Origin: Rhodospirillaceae bacterium
Lineage (GTDB): Bacteria > Pseudomonadota > Alphaproteobacteria > GCA-2731375
Assembly: GCA_018660265.1 (NCBI GenBank)
Contig: JABJKS010000040.1
Location: 1-64,000 of the forward strand
Direction: 5' to 3'
DNA: 64,000 nucleotides
Below, one piece after another: positions 24,839 through 34,680 of the stretch; the stretch's first letter is position 1, and each line of letters begins with the position of its first letter. Made by a program: the position numbers and the translations under genes. A model generated the notes under the pieces. That model was not told the origin of the DNA. It did not search any database and saw only the letters and a list, made by a program, of their open reading frames with translations.

Positions 24839-26794
24839 ATGGGTAGTTCAGCGGAATTAGGCAACGACGACGACTCTAAACTTGAAGCGTTAGTGGATGA
24901 GGCGACATCGGATCGCCTCTCGGGCGTGGTGTATTGGATCGCGTTATTGTACGGCGGCTTTGGCATTCTTGTCGCCATGAACCAGACATTTTCCTGGAAT
25001 GCATTCGGCTATGTGCTGGTTGATAATGCTTATTATTATCTGTTGATTGCAATATTTTTGCCTTTGGCTTTCCTTCTTTTCCCGGCCCGTAATGCCGACC
25101 GCTTCCATGTTCCGATCTATGATTGGATATTGGCCGTCATCACCCTCGTCGCTGCGCTGTACCTCTCGTACCACGGCGGCGAAATGGTCGAACAGGGATG
25201 GGACATTATTGCCCCGGTAGAGCCGACGATTGCCGCCGCAGCCATTTGTTTCCTGGCTCTTGAGGGTGTTCGCAGGGCCGGTGGTGGTGCCTTGTGCATT
25301 ATTGCCACGATGTTTTTCCTGTTCCCCTTATGGGCAGACGTCGCACCGGGATTCCTTTGGGGTTTTTCAAAAGAGCCATTGGAACTTGTCCGGGCCCACG
25401 CCATGGGTTTTGAGAGTATCATCGGTGTGCCCATGCGGGTTGCCGGTAATTTGCTTATTGGCTTTTTGATTTTCGGCTCCGCACTCGTGGTAACGGGAGG
25501 CGGTGATTTCTTTATGAACTTCGCCTCCGCCCTAATGGGACGCAGCCGGGGCGGGCCTGCCAAGGTTGCCATTCTGTCCAGCGGCTTCTTTGGTTCTTTA
25601 AGTGGCAGTGTTATCTCAAACGTGGTGACCACGGGCAAATTGACCATCCCGACAATGAAACGGGTCGGCTACCCCCCTGTCTACGCCGGTGCGGTTGAAG
25701 CATGTGCATCAACGGGGGGGGCCTTGATGCCCCCCGTTATGGGCGCTGTTGCCTTCCTGATGGCGGAGTTCCTGAACGTTCCCTACTCAACCGTGATGAT
25801 CGCCGCCGTCGTGCCGGCGGTTATTTTCTATCTAGCCTTGTTATTGCAGGTGGATGCCTACGCCGCCGTGAATGGCCTGAAGGGCATGGATGAAGATGAT
25901 ATCCCGGACTTGTGGGAGACGTTCAAAGGCGGTTGGTACTACATTTTCAGCCTCATCGCCCTGGTCTACATGCTCGTCTGGTTGCGCCTGGACCTTTATG
26001 CGCCGTACTACGCGGCAGGCATTCTGATCTTTTGTTCCTTCGCTTTCCGCAAAGGTGAAGCCCGGTTCAATCTGAATACGCTCAAGGAACTGATCGTCGA
26101 TTCAACAAAAATTATTGCCAACATCATCGCCATTCTAGCTGGTGTCGGGATGATCGTCGGTTCCCTGGCATTCACAGGCGTAGGTGGGGCGTTTTCCCGG
26201 GAACTGCTGCAGATAGCCGGCGAAAATTTGTACCTGTTATTGGCCATGGGAGCGGTGACGTCCTTCCTGCTCGGCATGGGGATGACGGTCAGTGCCTGTT
26301 ACATCTTTCTCGCCATTGTCCTGGGCCCGGCCCTGATCGATGCGGGCCTTGACCCCATCGCCTCACATCTGTTCATCCTATATTGGGGCATGTTGTCCTA
26401 CATCACGCCGCCCGTGGCCCTGGCTGCCGTCGCAGCGTCCATTATTGCCAAGGCCGATACAATGGCGATTGGCATGCGATCCATGCGCCTGGGCCTGATC
26501 AACTTTATCCTGCCGTTTATCTTTGTGCTGAACCCGGCTCTGATCCTGCGGGGGGAATGGGATGAAATTATTATTATGGTTGGCACTGCCCTGGTTGCGG
26601 TGTGGTTGATGGCATCGGCCTTTGAAGGTTATCTGAACAAGGCTGGCACCGTCGGTTGGGCTGTCCGCGCCCCGCTTTTGGCAGCGGCTGCCTGTCTGTT
26701 GTATCCGGAGATATATTCCAAAGCCGTTGGCGTGGGCCTGATCGTCCTATGTTATGCCATTGCCCTCGTTCAACGAAAACAAGCGACCGCATAG
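24839..26794 (+). CDS. TRAP transporter, fused small and large permease (4TM/12TM)
   Basis: A 651-residue membrane protein combining the DctQ-like and DctM-like parts of a tripartite ATP-independent transporter, as in the TAXI subfamily. A hydrophilic N-terminus (about 35 residues) precedes the many membrane helices. The DctM part shows ASGSVISNVVTTGKLTIP-like and CASTGGALMPPVMGAVAF segments, and a second matching half around LGMGMTVSACYIFLAIVLGP. The motor is a sodium or proton gradient. Start ATG 24839 has the ribosome-binding site GGGAAG. The cognate binding protein follows about 100 bases downstream. Confidence 0.93.
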   Translation: MGSSAELGNDDDSKLEALVDEATSDRLSGVVYWIALLYGGFGILVAMNQTFSWNAFGYVLVDNAYYYLLIAIFLPLAFLLFPARNADRFHVPIYDWILAVITLVAALYLSYHGGEMVEQGWDIIAPVEPTIAAAAICFLALEGVRRAGGGALCIIATMFFLFPLWADVAPGFLWGFSKEPLELVRAHAMGFESIIGVPMRVAGNLLIGFLIFGSALVVTGGGDFFMNFASALMGRSRGGPAKVAILSSGFFGSLSGSVISNVVTTGKLTIPTMKRVGYPPVYAGAVEACASTGGALMPPVMGAVAFLMAEFLNVPYSTVMIAAVVPAVIFYLALLLQVDAYAAVNGLKGMDEDDIPDLWETFKGGWYYIFSLIALVYMLVWLRLDLYAPYYAAGILIFCSFAFRKGEARFNLNTLKELIVDSTKIIANIIAILAGVGMIVGSLAFTGVGGAFSRELLQIAGENLYLLLAMGAVTSFLLGMGMTVSACYIFLAIVLGPALIDAGLDPIASHLFILYWGMLSYITPPVALAAVAASIIAKADTMAIGMRSMRLGLINFILPFIFVLNPALILRGEWDEIIIMVGTALVAVWLMASAFEGYLNKAGTVGWAVRAPLLAAAACLLYPEIYSKAVGVGLIVLCYAIALVQRKQATA

Positions 26795-26895
26795 GCTGTC
26801 ATCTATAGGGATTGCATATCCAGCCTATCGATGCTGATATGCGAAAAAAAGAACCACGAAACGTAACTAGAAATGTAACAAGGGAGAACTTTACG

Positions 26896-28065
26896 ATGGA
26901 ACTAAGCAAACACATGTGGCGGTTTGCAGGCGGGGCCGCGATGGCCGCGTTGCTGGCGACCAGCGGTGCCCAGGCGGGCGGCGTACCAAAAACCATGATC
27001 TGGACGTCTTACGATTTCGGCTCTGCTGGTTTCGCACAGGCATCCGCCGTCGCAAATGCGTTCAAGAAACAATACAACACACGCATTCGCATCGTACCGT
27101 CGGGTACGGGTATTGGCCGTCTACTTCCCGTAACCCAACGCAAAGCCCACTACGGCTTTTTGGCAACGGAAACATTTTTCGCCTCCGAAGGCATCTATGA
27201 TTTCGCCGTTACGCAATGGGGTCCGCAAGACCTTCGCATTGTTCTTGCCCCACCGACGGCCACCGGCATCTCGGTTCCCAAAGGCTCTAAATACGCCGAT
27301 GGCCATAACCTCAAAGGTATCAAACTTGGCTATGTGAAGGGCAATCCCTCTGTCAACGTCAAGACTGATGCGCTGCTGGCTTATGCGGGTTTGACGCGAG
27401 CCGATATCACACCGGTTTGGTTTGGTGGCTATGGCGTCATGAAAGGTGCCCGCTTAAGCGGCAAGATCGATGGTTTCCTGATGTCACCTTATTCCGGCAT
27501 CACCCGTGAGCTGGAATCTTCACCTGATGGCATCGACTGGGTCCAGTTCGATCCCGCAGACAAGGAAGGCTGGGCCCGCATTACCAAGATTGCGCCCATG
27601 TATGCCCCCCTTGCCGCTGATGACGGTGCCGGCATGGAAAAAGGCAAGCCTGTCAACATCATCGAATTCCGCTATCCCATGATGGTCACCTATGCTGACC
27701 GGAGTGAAGCAGAAGTCTATGAAGTCACCAAGGCGATGGACGAGGCGTTTGACCAGTACAAAAACGTCAACGCAACAACCAAAAACTGGGCCATTTCGAT
27801 GGCCGGCAAAACCCCTGCTGACGTTGCCTGGCATCCCGGCTCGGTCAAGTACCTGAAAGAAAAAGGTGTTTGGACGGCCGAGGCAGAAGCCTGGAACCAG
27901 GCCCGTCTGGCCCGTCATGCCAAAGTGATTGAAGAGTGGGATAATGCCACGGATGCCTTCAACATGTGGCGTGCGGCAGAGAAGAAGAAGAAAAACAAGA
28001 TCAAGGTCTCAGAAGCCTGGCCGAAATACTGGTCGGACCATCGGAAGAAAGTTGGTCTCGACTAG
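26896..28065 (+). CDS. TAXI-family TRAP transporter solute-binding protein
   Basis: A 389-residue periplasmic binding protein. It starts with a Sec signal peptide (hydrophobic WRFAGGAAMAALLATSGAQA, cleavage after AQA). The mature part has the TAXI-type opening (IWTSYDFGSAGFAQASAVAN, RIVPSGTGIGRLLPV). TAXI proteins bind small organic acids or amino acids such as glutamate; no closer ligand can be given. I chose ATG 26896 after AGGGAG; an upstream in-frame ATG at 26812 lacks this site. A strong terminator lies 22 bases past the stop. Confidence 0.92.
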   Translation: MELSKHMWRFAGGAAMAALLATSGAQAGGVPKTMIWTSYDFGSAGFAQASAVANAFKKQYNTRIRIVPSGTGIGRLLPVTQRKAHYGFLATETFFASEGIYDFAVTQWGPQDLRIVLAPPTATGISVPKGSKYADGHNLKGIKLGYVKGNPSVNVKTDALLAYAGLTRADITPVWFGGYGVMKGARLSGKIDGFLMSPYSGITRELESSPDGIDWVQFDPADKEGWARITKIAPMYAPLAADDGAGMEKGKPVNIIEFRYPMMVTYADRSEAEVYEVTKAMDEAFDQYKNVNATTKNWAISMAGKTPADVAWHPGSVKYLKEKGVWTAEAEAWNQARLARHAKVIEEWDNATDAFNMWRAAEKKKKNKIKVSEAWPKYWSDHRKKVGLD

Positions 28066-28086
28066 ACTATCGTTCAAGATATCGGA

Positions 28087-28116
28087 AATGGGCGGCTTCG
28101 GCCGCCCATTTTTTTT
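28087..28116 (+). terminator. Rho-independent terminator of the TRAP operon
   Basis: A GC-rich hairpin (GGGCGGC, loop TTCG, GCCGCCC, extended by A-T pairs) is followed by eight T residues. It lies just past the binding-protein gene. The T-run overlaps the 3' end of the convergent hydantoinase B gene by two bases. Confidence 0.92.
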
Positions 28117-29713
28117 ACGCCAGACCATCCCTGATGTCTGCATCACGCAATTCCTGGGAACGCTCTTCCGGTGCGCCGAAGCCGCCGCCGCCCGGCAACT
28201 CCAACGTGATGACATCACCCTGGTTCAGGCGAAACGGTAAGCCGCCCTCAACCTCGCGTTCGTTCACCAAAATACGCTCCAAGCTGCCGTTTGCACCGCC
28301 ATTGCGGCCAACGGGTGGAAAGTTCAGCCGTTGCGACAAAACCACCAGGGTTACAGGGCGGGCGGCGGTAATCTCCATCTCCACCCGTTGTCCCAGGCCG
28401 CCACGATATTTACCCGTCCCACCCGATCCGGGCAGGTATGATTTATCAAGGATCCGCACCGGAACCCCGCGCTCCAAAACCTCCACTGGCGTTGTCGAAA
28501 CATTGGTGGGAAAGCTTAAGGTTGAGATGCCATCCTGATCAGGCCGCGCCCCTTGGCCACCATTAAAAAAGAAAATGGTCGAAAACGGCCGTTCCTCATT
28601 CCAGCCGGACATGGCGAAGCCATGCAACGGTATGCCACTTTCCGCCGGCACCTTTTCAGGCAGGGCCTTGGCCAGAGTATTGAATACGGCTGAGGTGCAA
28701 TAATGCCCCACCGTGGCGCGGGCCTCCACCGCCGCCGGATAGGCTGGGTTGAGGAAACAACCTTCCGGCGCGGTGATGGAGATAGGCCGAAAATTTCCCT
28801 CGTTATTCGGCACATCGGGCAACAGAACGCATTTCAGGGCATAGGTCGAATAAGCCTGGGTATAGCCAAGGACCGAATTCAGGGGCGATGGATTCTGCGG
28901 TGAGGTACCGGCGAAATCCACCAACAATTCATCGCCCCGTACATCCATTCTGCAATGCATCTCCAATGGCAGACTGCTGTCGAAGGAATCTATTTTTGTG
29001 ATGCTGTCATAGGTGCCATCGGGGATCTGCTCAATTGCCCGTCGCATGGCCTGTTCCGTCAGATCCGTGATCCGGTTGGCCAGGCCCCACATATCCGCCA
29101 TATGATATTCCGCCAACAGATCGGTAATCCCTGTGCCCATGCGCTGACAGGCCCCGACCATGGCATGGATATCGCCACTGACTTCATCGGGCACCCGGAC
29201 GTTCTGGCGGATAATATCGTTCAAGGTCTCATTCCGCTGTCCGGCCTCATACAATTTCAGGATCGGGATCTGTAGACCTTCTTCATAGATATCCTTGTTG
29301 TCAGGGGCCCGACGCCGCCCGCCGATATCCGCCATATGGGCGATGGCACCGGCGAACCCGACCAGGGTAGCGCCATGGAATATTGGTGCCGCGATGGTCA
29401 AATCCGGCAAATGCCCGGTCCCGATCCAGGGATCGTTGGATATGATCACATCACCCGGACGCAGAGTCTCGGCTGGATATTTTACTAAGAACGCCCGCAC
29501 GGACATAGGCAACGTCCCAATGAACGAGGGGATGGAGCGGGTGGCCTGGGCCACAGACTGGCCGTCAGGGGCCAGGACCATACACGTATAGTCATGGGAT
29601 TCCCTTACCACAGTCGAAAACGATGTTCGGTGCAGCGCCAAAGCGGCCTCATCAATGACCGAAATCAGACGGGTCCACAGGACTTCAACAGTAATGGGAT
29701 CAAGCGTATCCAT
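28115..29713 (-). CDS. hyuB: Hydantoinase B/oxoprolinase family protein (copy 1)
   Basis: A 532-residue HyuB/acetone-carboxylase-alpha-like subunit. Conserved features are DPITVEVLWTRLISVIDEAA at the start, SNDPWIGTGHLPD, HMADIGGRR, MEMHCRMD-like DVRGDELLVDFAGTSPQNP, and the glycine-rich end GGGGFGAPEERS. With HyuA it forms an ATP-dependent amidohydrolase of the 5-oxoprolinase/N-methylhydantoinase group, opening cyclic amide rings. Start ATG 29713 follows AGGAGAA. It lies ten bases downstream of hyuA. Confidence 0.9.
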   Translation of the reverse strand: MDTLDPITVEVLWTRLISVIDEAALALHRTSFSTVVRESHDYTCMVLAPDGQSVAQATRSIPSFIGTLPMSVRAFLVKYPAETLRPGDVIISNDPWIGTGHLPDLTIAAPIFHGATLVGFAGAIAHMADIGGRRRAPDNKDIYEEGLQIPILKLYEAGQRNETLNDIIRQNVRVPDEVSGDIHAMVGACQRMGTGITDLLAEYHMADMWGLANRITDLTEQAMRRAIEQIPDGTYDSITKIDSFDSSLPLEMHCRMDVRGDELLVDFAGTSPQNPSPLNSVLGYTQAYSTYALKCVLLPDVPNNEGNFRPISITAPEGCFLNPAYPAAVEARATVGHYCTSAVFNTLAKALPEKVPAESGIPLHGFAMSGWNEERPFSTIFFFNGGQGARPDQDGISTLSFPTNVSTTPVEVLERGVPVRILDKSYLPGSGGTGKYRGGLGQRVEMEITAARPVTLVVLSQRLNFPPVGRNGGANGSLERILVNEREVEGGLPFRLNQGDVITLELPGGGGFGAPEERSQELRDADIRDGLA

Positions 29714-29723
29714 GATTGTTCTC

Positions 29724-31832
29724 CTAAACGCCCGTGTCGAAGTCGATGACGATATTTGCAGCGGCATCAACATGAAATTTTGTATCCGGCCCGGTCACGA
29801 TGGAGGTTTCCCGCTCTTCAATAATGGCCGGGCCCTGAATGGTTTCACCCATTGGCAGCCGGTAACGATCATAGATAGCGGTTTCCACATATCCGCCCGC
29901 CGCCTCGAAATACACCGAACGCTTGCCTTTCAAGGCCGGACCGTCCCCTTGGGTGGCAGCATCCAGCGCCGGCTTAATCTCCAGCTTCGGACGCGGGTTC
30001 AGGACCCGGGCCCGCAGTCCCACCACTTCCAACGGTACATCCGGTGGGCGGTGGCCATAAACGCCTTGATAGATCTCAGCAAAGCCCGCCTCCAGGGCCG
30101 GGATTGATATCTCCGCGTCATCGTCAGTAACCGGCACCGACACCGAATAGCCCTGGCCCTGGCAACGCATATCGATAGATCGCTGCATGACCAGCCGGCT
30201 ATCGGCACCGATTAGCTTTGCCAGGGAGGCCTCACCGGATTGCCGCATGGACGCGAAATGCGCCGCAACCAAGGTCCAATCCACGGCATCCAACCTGGCA
30301 AAATAGGCGTTCACCAACTCCACCGCCGGCAAGGCGGCCAGACAACCAATGGCCGATGCCACGCCTGCCCCAAACGGACAGAGCAATCGCCCCAGACCCA
30401 GCTTCCGCGCCAAGGCATAGGCATGAACAGGGCCCGCACCGCCAAAGGCAATCATGGCGAAGTTGCGCAAATCGATGCCTTTTTCGGCTGCATGGGCGCG
30501 GATTGCCGCCGCCATACTTTCGTTGACGACATCATGAATACCCCAGGCGACCTGTTCCACGGACATCCCCAAACCGCTGGCAATGCCGCTTTCGATGGCC
30601 AGGCTGACCGCGTCCAGGTCAAGCTGCATATCACCGCCCAGGAAATGTTCCGGATCAAGATAACCAAGCAATAGATCCGCATCCGTGACGGTGGGCTGTT
30701 CACCCCCCTGGCCATAACAGACCGGCCCTGGAACGGCCCCGGCGGATTTCGGCCCCACGTTCAATAGTCCCAGAGCGTTGACATGGGCGATGGAGCCACC
30801 GCCTGCCCCGATCTCCAACAACTCAATGGCCGAGATTTGCAAGGGATAGCCGCTGCCCCGCTTAAAGCGATGCACATGGCCGACCTCAAATTCATGGGTG
30901 ATGGCGGGTTCGCCATCCCGGATGACGGATATCTTGGCCGTCGTACCACCCATGTCAAAGGCAATGGCATCGGGCTGTGCCAAGGCTTCCCGTGCGAAGT
31001 GGGATGCGGCAATGGCACCGGCAGCGGGCCCAGATTCGATCATTCGCACCGGATAGGTATCCGCCACATCCCCGGCAGGTCCAATGCCGCCATGGGACAG
31101 CATCATAGAGGCTTCCCGGACCATGCCCAGATCGGACAGACCTTGGTTCAATCGTCCCACATACGTCTGCACCAAAGGTTTTACATAGGCATCGACAACT
31201 GTCGTTGAAGTCCGCTCAAACTCCCGCACCTCAGCCGAGACCTGGTGGGAGACACTGACTGTTAGATCAGGGAACAGCCGGGCCGCAATTTCCGCCACCC
31301 GTATTTCGTGATCGGGGTGGGCATAGCCATGCAGCAGACAGATGGCAAGGGATTGGATGCCAGCGTCCCTGACCAGGCGTTCAAGAACATCCTCGACCTG
31401 GGCTTCATCCAGGGGTGTGCGAACCGCGCCACTAAAATCGATGCGTTCTGCAACCTCCAACCGGCGTTGGCGGGGCACCAGGGGGCTTGGCATACGAATG
31501 CCAAGGTCATAGATGTCATAACGCGCTTCGCGACCCATCTCCAAGGCATCGCGAAAACCAGCCGTGGTGATCATACCTGTGCGCGCGCCTTTGCCTTCCA
31601 GCACCGCATTGGTTGCCACCGTGGTCGCATGCACCACATCGTGCACCAGAGATGATGGAATATCCGAATACTGAAGGATTTCGCCAGCACCCGTGAGAGA
31701 GCCTTTCGAGGGGTCATCGGGCGTACTCAACACCTTCGCAAACCAGACCCTGGCGCTGTTATCATCGACGAGCACCACATCCGTGAAAGTGCCCCCCACA
31801 TCAATGGCAAGGCGGCAGGATGGTTGAGGCAT
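29724..31832 (-). CDS. hyuA: Hydantoinase A/oxoprolinase family protein (copy 1)
   Basis: A 702-residue ATP-binding subunit of the hydantoinase/oxoprolinase family. The N-terminus AIDVGGTFTDVVLVDD is the actin-like phosphate-binding loop. Next come HATTVATNAVLEGKGARTG, the middle SHGGIGPAGDV and AFDMGGTTAKISVIRDGE, and the late AFGGAGPVHAYALA. It hydrolyses ATP to activate a cyclic amide that the B subunit helps open. The pair is transcribed away from the aminotransferase gene and converges on the TRAP transporter, whose cargo could be its substrate. Confidence 0.92.
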   Translation of the reverse strand: MPQPSCRLAIDVGGTFTDVVLVDDNSARVWFAKVLSTPDDPSKGSLTGAGEILQYSDIPSSLVHDVVHATTVATNAVLEGKGARTGMITTAGFRDALEMGREARYDIYDLGIRMPSPLVPRQRRLEVAERIDFSGAVRTPLDEAQVEDVLERLVRDAGIQSLAICLLHGYAHPDHEIRVAEIAARLFPDLTVSVSHQVSAEVREFERTSTTVVDAYVKPLVQTYVGRLNQGLSDLGMVREASMMLSHGGIGPAGDVADTYPVRMIESGPAAGAIAASHFAREALAQPDAIAFDMGGTTAKISVIRDGEPAITHEFEVGHVHRFKRGSGYPLQISAIELLEIGAGGGSIAHVNALGLLNVGPKSAGAVPGPVCYGQGGEQPTVTDADLLLGYLDPEHFLGGDMQLDLDAVSLAIESGIASGLGMSVEQVAWGIHDVVNESMAAAIRAHAAEKGIDLRNFAMIAFGGAGPVHAYALARKLGLGRLLCPFGAGVASAIGCLAALPAVELVNAYFARLDAVDWTLVAAHFASMRQSGEASLAKLIGADSRLVMQRSIDMRCQGQGYSVSVPVTDDDAEISIPALEAGFAEIYQGVYGHRPPDVPLEVVGLRARVLNPRPKLEIKPALDAATQGDGPALKGKRSVYFEAAGGYVETAIYDRYRLPMGETIQGPAIIEERETSIVTGPDTKFHVDAAANIVIDFDTGV

Positions 31833-31938
31833 TTACATAGACCCTTACTGGTATTCCGGCATTGAAAAAGGTACCTTGGTTCATACAAGATTTTTGGCGC
31901 GTCGAGCGTATTTTTTCAAGTTGGCTAGGTTAGATTAG

Positions 31939-33138
31939 ATGTCTCCGCCTTTATCAAAATTCGCCCAATCGGTTGGCGGCTCCACAGTCGTCGGCATGCG
32001 CCGCCAAGCGGATGCCCTGGAAGCCCAAGGCATGACGATTATAGATTTCGGCATTGGGGAACCGGATTTTGAGGCCCCACCCCCGGTGCGGGAGGCGGCG
32101 ATCAAGGCCATTCAGGATGGCCACGGCAATTATATCGATCCGCGCGGGTTGTTGGAACTTCGCGAAGCCATCGCGGCATTCGAAGGAGCGCAGCATGGCC
32201 TGGACGTTGACCCGGATCAAATCGTCGTCACGCCGGGTTCTTACGGCGGGTTGTCGCTGATCACCCGTGCTCTGTTGGATCCTGATGACGAAGTATTGGT
32301 GATCGAACCGGGTTGGGGGCCGTACAAGGCCATGGTGAAGCTGACCGGGGCCCAGGCCGTGGGCGTCCCCATGGGCACGAAGCAGGGACGTTTTGTCATC
32401 GACGGCGACAAGCTGGAAGCGGCGGTCACCGCGAAAACCAGGGCCATCATCGTCAACACGCCCTGGAACCCTACGGGCCGGGTGCTATTGCCGGAGGAAC
32501 TGGCGGCAGTGGCAAAGGTGGCGGAACGGCATGACCTATGGATCGTCGCTGACGAAGTCTACAGCGAATTGGTTTACGCCAACGCCTCTCACGTTTCCAT
32601 CGCGACCCTGGGGGAAGATGTGCGGGCCCGCACGGTCATCGCGACTTCCCTGTCTAAATCATTTGCCATGACCGGTTGGCGTCTGGGTTATTGCATAGCA
32701 CCGGCGGAATTGTCGGTTTTGCTGGCTAAGATCAACCAATATACCTCGCGCTGTGCCACATCGATCGTGCAACATGCCGCCATCGCCGCATTTCGCGAAA
32801 GTGCATCATATGTAGCGGATATGCATGCGCAGTATTCTAAACGCAGGGATGCCATTGCTGCCGGCCTGAATACGATCCCCGGCGTCGAATGCCCCCTGCC
32901 CGAAGGTACCTTCTATGCCTTTCCGCAAATTCCCGAAGCCTGGGGCGACAGCAAGGATGTTGCAGGCTATTTGCTGCAGGAAGCCGGTGTCTTGTTGACG
33001 CCCGGTGCCTCTTACGGACCAGCCAGCCGGCATCATTTACGCCTGTCCTTTGCGACCTCGACGGAGCTGATTGAAGAGGGCATGGCCCGCATGCAAAAGG
33101 CGCTGCCGCCAAGCGGCCTGATCGCCAACAATGACTAG
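31939..33138 (+). CDS. Class I/II pyridoxal-phosphate aminotransferase
   Basis: A 399-residue fold-type-I aminotransferase. Substrate-side motifs are FGIGEPDFEAPPPV and VNTPWNPTGRVL. The PLP contact is in VADEVYSELVY, and the Schiff-base Lys lies in SLSKSFAMTGWRLGY, with a C-terminal Arg in HHLRLSFAT. It belongs to the aspartate/aromatic aminotransferase-like group; the amino donor is not clear. Its stop overlaps the following hydrolase start by eight bases, so the two are coupled and may work on the same compound. Confidence 0.88.
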   Translation: MSPPLSKFAQSVGGSTVVGMRRQADALEAQGMTIIDFGIGEPDFEAPPPVREAAIKAIQDGHGNYIDPRGLLELREAIAAFEGAQHGLDVDPDQIVVTPGSYGGLSLITRALLDPDDEVLVIEPGWGPYKAMVKLTGAQAVGVPMGTKQGRFVIDGDKLEAAVTAKTRAIIVNTPWNPTGRVLLPEELAAVAKVAERHDLWIVADEVYSELVYANASHVSIATLGEDVRARTVIATSLSKSFAMTGWRLGYCIAPAELSVLLAKINQYTSRCATSIVQHAAIAAFRESASYVADMHAQYSKRRDAIAAGLNTIPGVECPLPEGTFYAFPQIPEAWGDSKDVAGYLLQEAGVLLTPGASYGPASRHHLRLSFATSTELIEEGMARMQKALPPSGLIANND

Positions 33139-34036
33139 CGCGTCGGCAGCTATTGCACAGGCCCCTGCCTGGTTCCACGACGCCCTGGCCCACACGCCAA
33201 CCTCGCATCACGTAAGTGCCCTGGGATGCGATATCCATTATTTGCGCTGGGGCCCCGATACATCCGATCTACCTGGCCTGCTGTTCCTGCATGCAGGTGG
33301 GGCGCATGCCCAATGGTGGTCGTTCATCGCGCCATTCTTTGCCGAGGACAGAGTGGTTGTGGCCTTGGATTTTTCCGGCATGGGGGACAGCGGCCGCCGG
33401 GACAGTTACGGCAGTGCCTGCCATATGGCGGAAATCGCCGCAGTTCTGGGCGATGCGGATTTAGGCAAACGCCCGATCATCATCGGCCATAGTTTTGGCG
33501 GCTTCATTGCCATGTGCTACGGCAACCAGCATGGCCGGGATCTAACCGGCATGATTTTTGTCGATACGCCCTTACAGCCAGAGACTGAGGCTGGGGCCGC
33601 AGCCAAAGCCAACCCGACGGAAGCTTATACCAAGCCGAAACCGGTTCATCCGGATCGGGAAAGCATCCTTAAACGCTTTCGCCTTGGCCCCGCACAACCT
33701 TGCGAAAATGACTTCATCCTCGAACACATCGCCCAAACATCCATTACCCGGTGCGACGGCGGCTGGACCTGGAAGTTTGATGTCGCCGCCCGTGGTGCCG
33801 CCCACCATGATGAGCCCCTGGCGAATTATCTGGCCAATCTGTCCTGCCCCAAGGCCCTGGTTTATGGCGCGGAAAGCACTATGGTAACAACGCAAGTTGC
33901 AGAATACATGTCGAAATTGTTCGCACCGGGAGAGCCGTTCATCTGCCTCCCCCAAGCCCACCATCACCTCTTCCTCGATCAACCCATCGCCTTTGTGGTC
34001 GCTTTACGGGCTATTCTATCGGGTTGGCAACGCTAG
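33131..34036 (+). CDS. Alpha/beta hydrolase (copy 1)
   Basis: A 301-residue alpha/beta hydrolase. The oxyanion-hole loop is LFLHAGGAHAQWW, the nucleophile elbow is GHSFGG, and the catalytic His is in AHHHLFLDQP. It is clearly related, over the full length, to the hydrolase at 53769-54692 (both open with APxWFH and end with HHHL..DQP.AFV.ALR). Such enzymes open esters, lactones or C-C bonds. It overlaps the aminotransferase gene by eight bases. Confidence 0.87.
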   Translation: MTSASAAIAQAPAWFHDALAHTPTSHHVSALGCDIHYLRWGPDTSDLPGLLFLHAGGAHAQWWSFIAPFFAEDRVVVALDFSGMGDSGRRDSYGSACHMAEIAAVLGDADLGKRPIIIGHSFGGFIAMCYGNQHGRDLTGMIFVDTPLQPETEAGAAAKANPTEAYTKPKPVHPDRESILKRFRLGPAQPCENDFILEHIAQTSITRCDGGWTWKFDVAARGAAHHDEPLANYLANLSCPKALVYGAESTMVTTQVAEYMSKLFAPGEPFICLPQAHHHLFLDQPIAFVVALRAILSGWQR

Positions 34037-34071
34037 GATATCTGGTTAAACGAGAGATAAAGGATAACGAA

Positions 34072-34680
34072 ATGGCTATTCGGGAAATCGCCCAGATGGG
34101 CAACCCCATTCTGTATCGCATGGCCGAAACAGTCGCCGATCCGACCGATCGAGAGATCGCGCGCCTGGCAGAAGATATGAAAGACACCTTGGTGCATGTG
34201 GGCGGCTCCGGCATCGCCGCCCCGCAGGTATATGAAAGCCTACGTCTGGTGGTCTATCGGGTCAGTGCCCGCCTCATCAACAACGCGGCGGAAGACGCCG
34301 ACCCTTGGGTCGTACTGGTCAATCCCGTACTCAAGCTTAATGATGCGGAAACTCTGACCGGTTGGGAACGCTGCCTGTCTATTCCCGGCTTGCATGGAAA
34401 AGTGTCTCGCCCCAGTTCGTTGACCATGACCTATCAGAACCTGAATGGTGACGAGATCACCCTGGATACCACAGGTGCCCTGGCCACCCTGTTACAGCAT
34501 GAATGCGATCATCTGGATGGTGTGCTGTACCCCATGCGCATGACCGATATGTCCAAGTTGGAATTCAATGCCGAACCGGGACATTTAGCCCAGGACATTG
34601 CAGATGGCGTGAAGGTCTGGCCTGTCTTACAGGGCCTTGTTGATGCCTGGCCCGGCCGTGACCGTTGGCTTGATGAATAG
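34072..34680 (+). CDS. def: Peptide deformylase-like protein
   Basis: A 202-residue metalloenzyme of the peptide deformylase family, which removes the formyl group from nascent proteins. Motif 1 is GSGIAAPQ, motif 3 is LLQHECDHLDGVL with both His ligands and the catalytic Glu, and motif 2 reads ERCLS instead of the usual EGCLS, keeping the Cys ligand. The context (after a hydrolase, overlapping an MFS gene) differs from the usual def-fmt pair, so it is likely a second, possibly specialised, deformylase. Start ATG 34072 follows AAGGAT. Confidence 0.85.
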   Translation: MAIREIAQMGNPILYRMAETVADPTDREIARLAEDMKDTLVHVGGSGIAAPQVYESLRLVVYRVSARLINNAAEDADPWVVLVNPVLKLNDAETLTGWERCLSIPGLHGKVSRPSSLTMTYQNLNGDEITLDTTGALATLLQHECDHLDGVLYPMRMTDMSKLEFNAEPGHLAQDIADGVKVWPVLQGLVDAWPGRDRWLDE

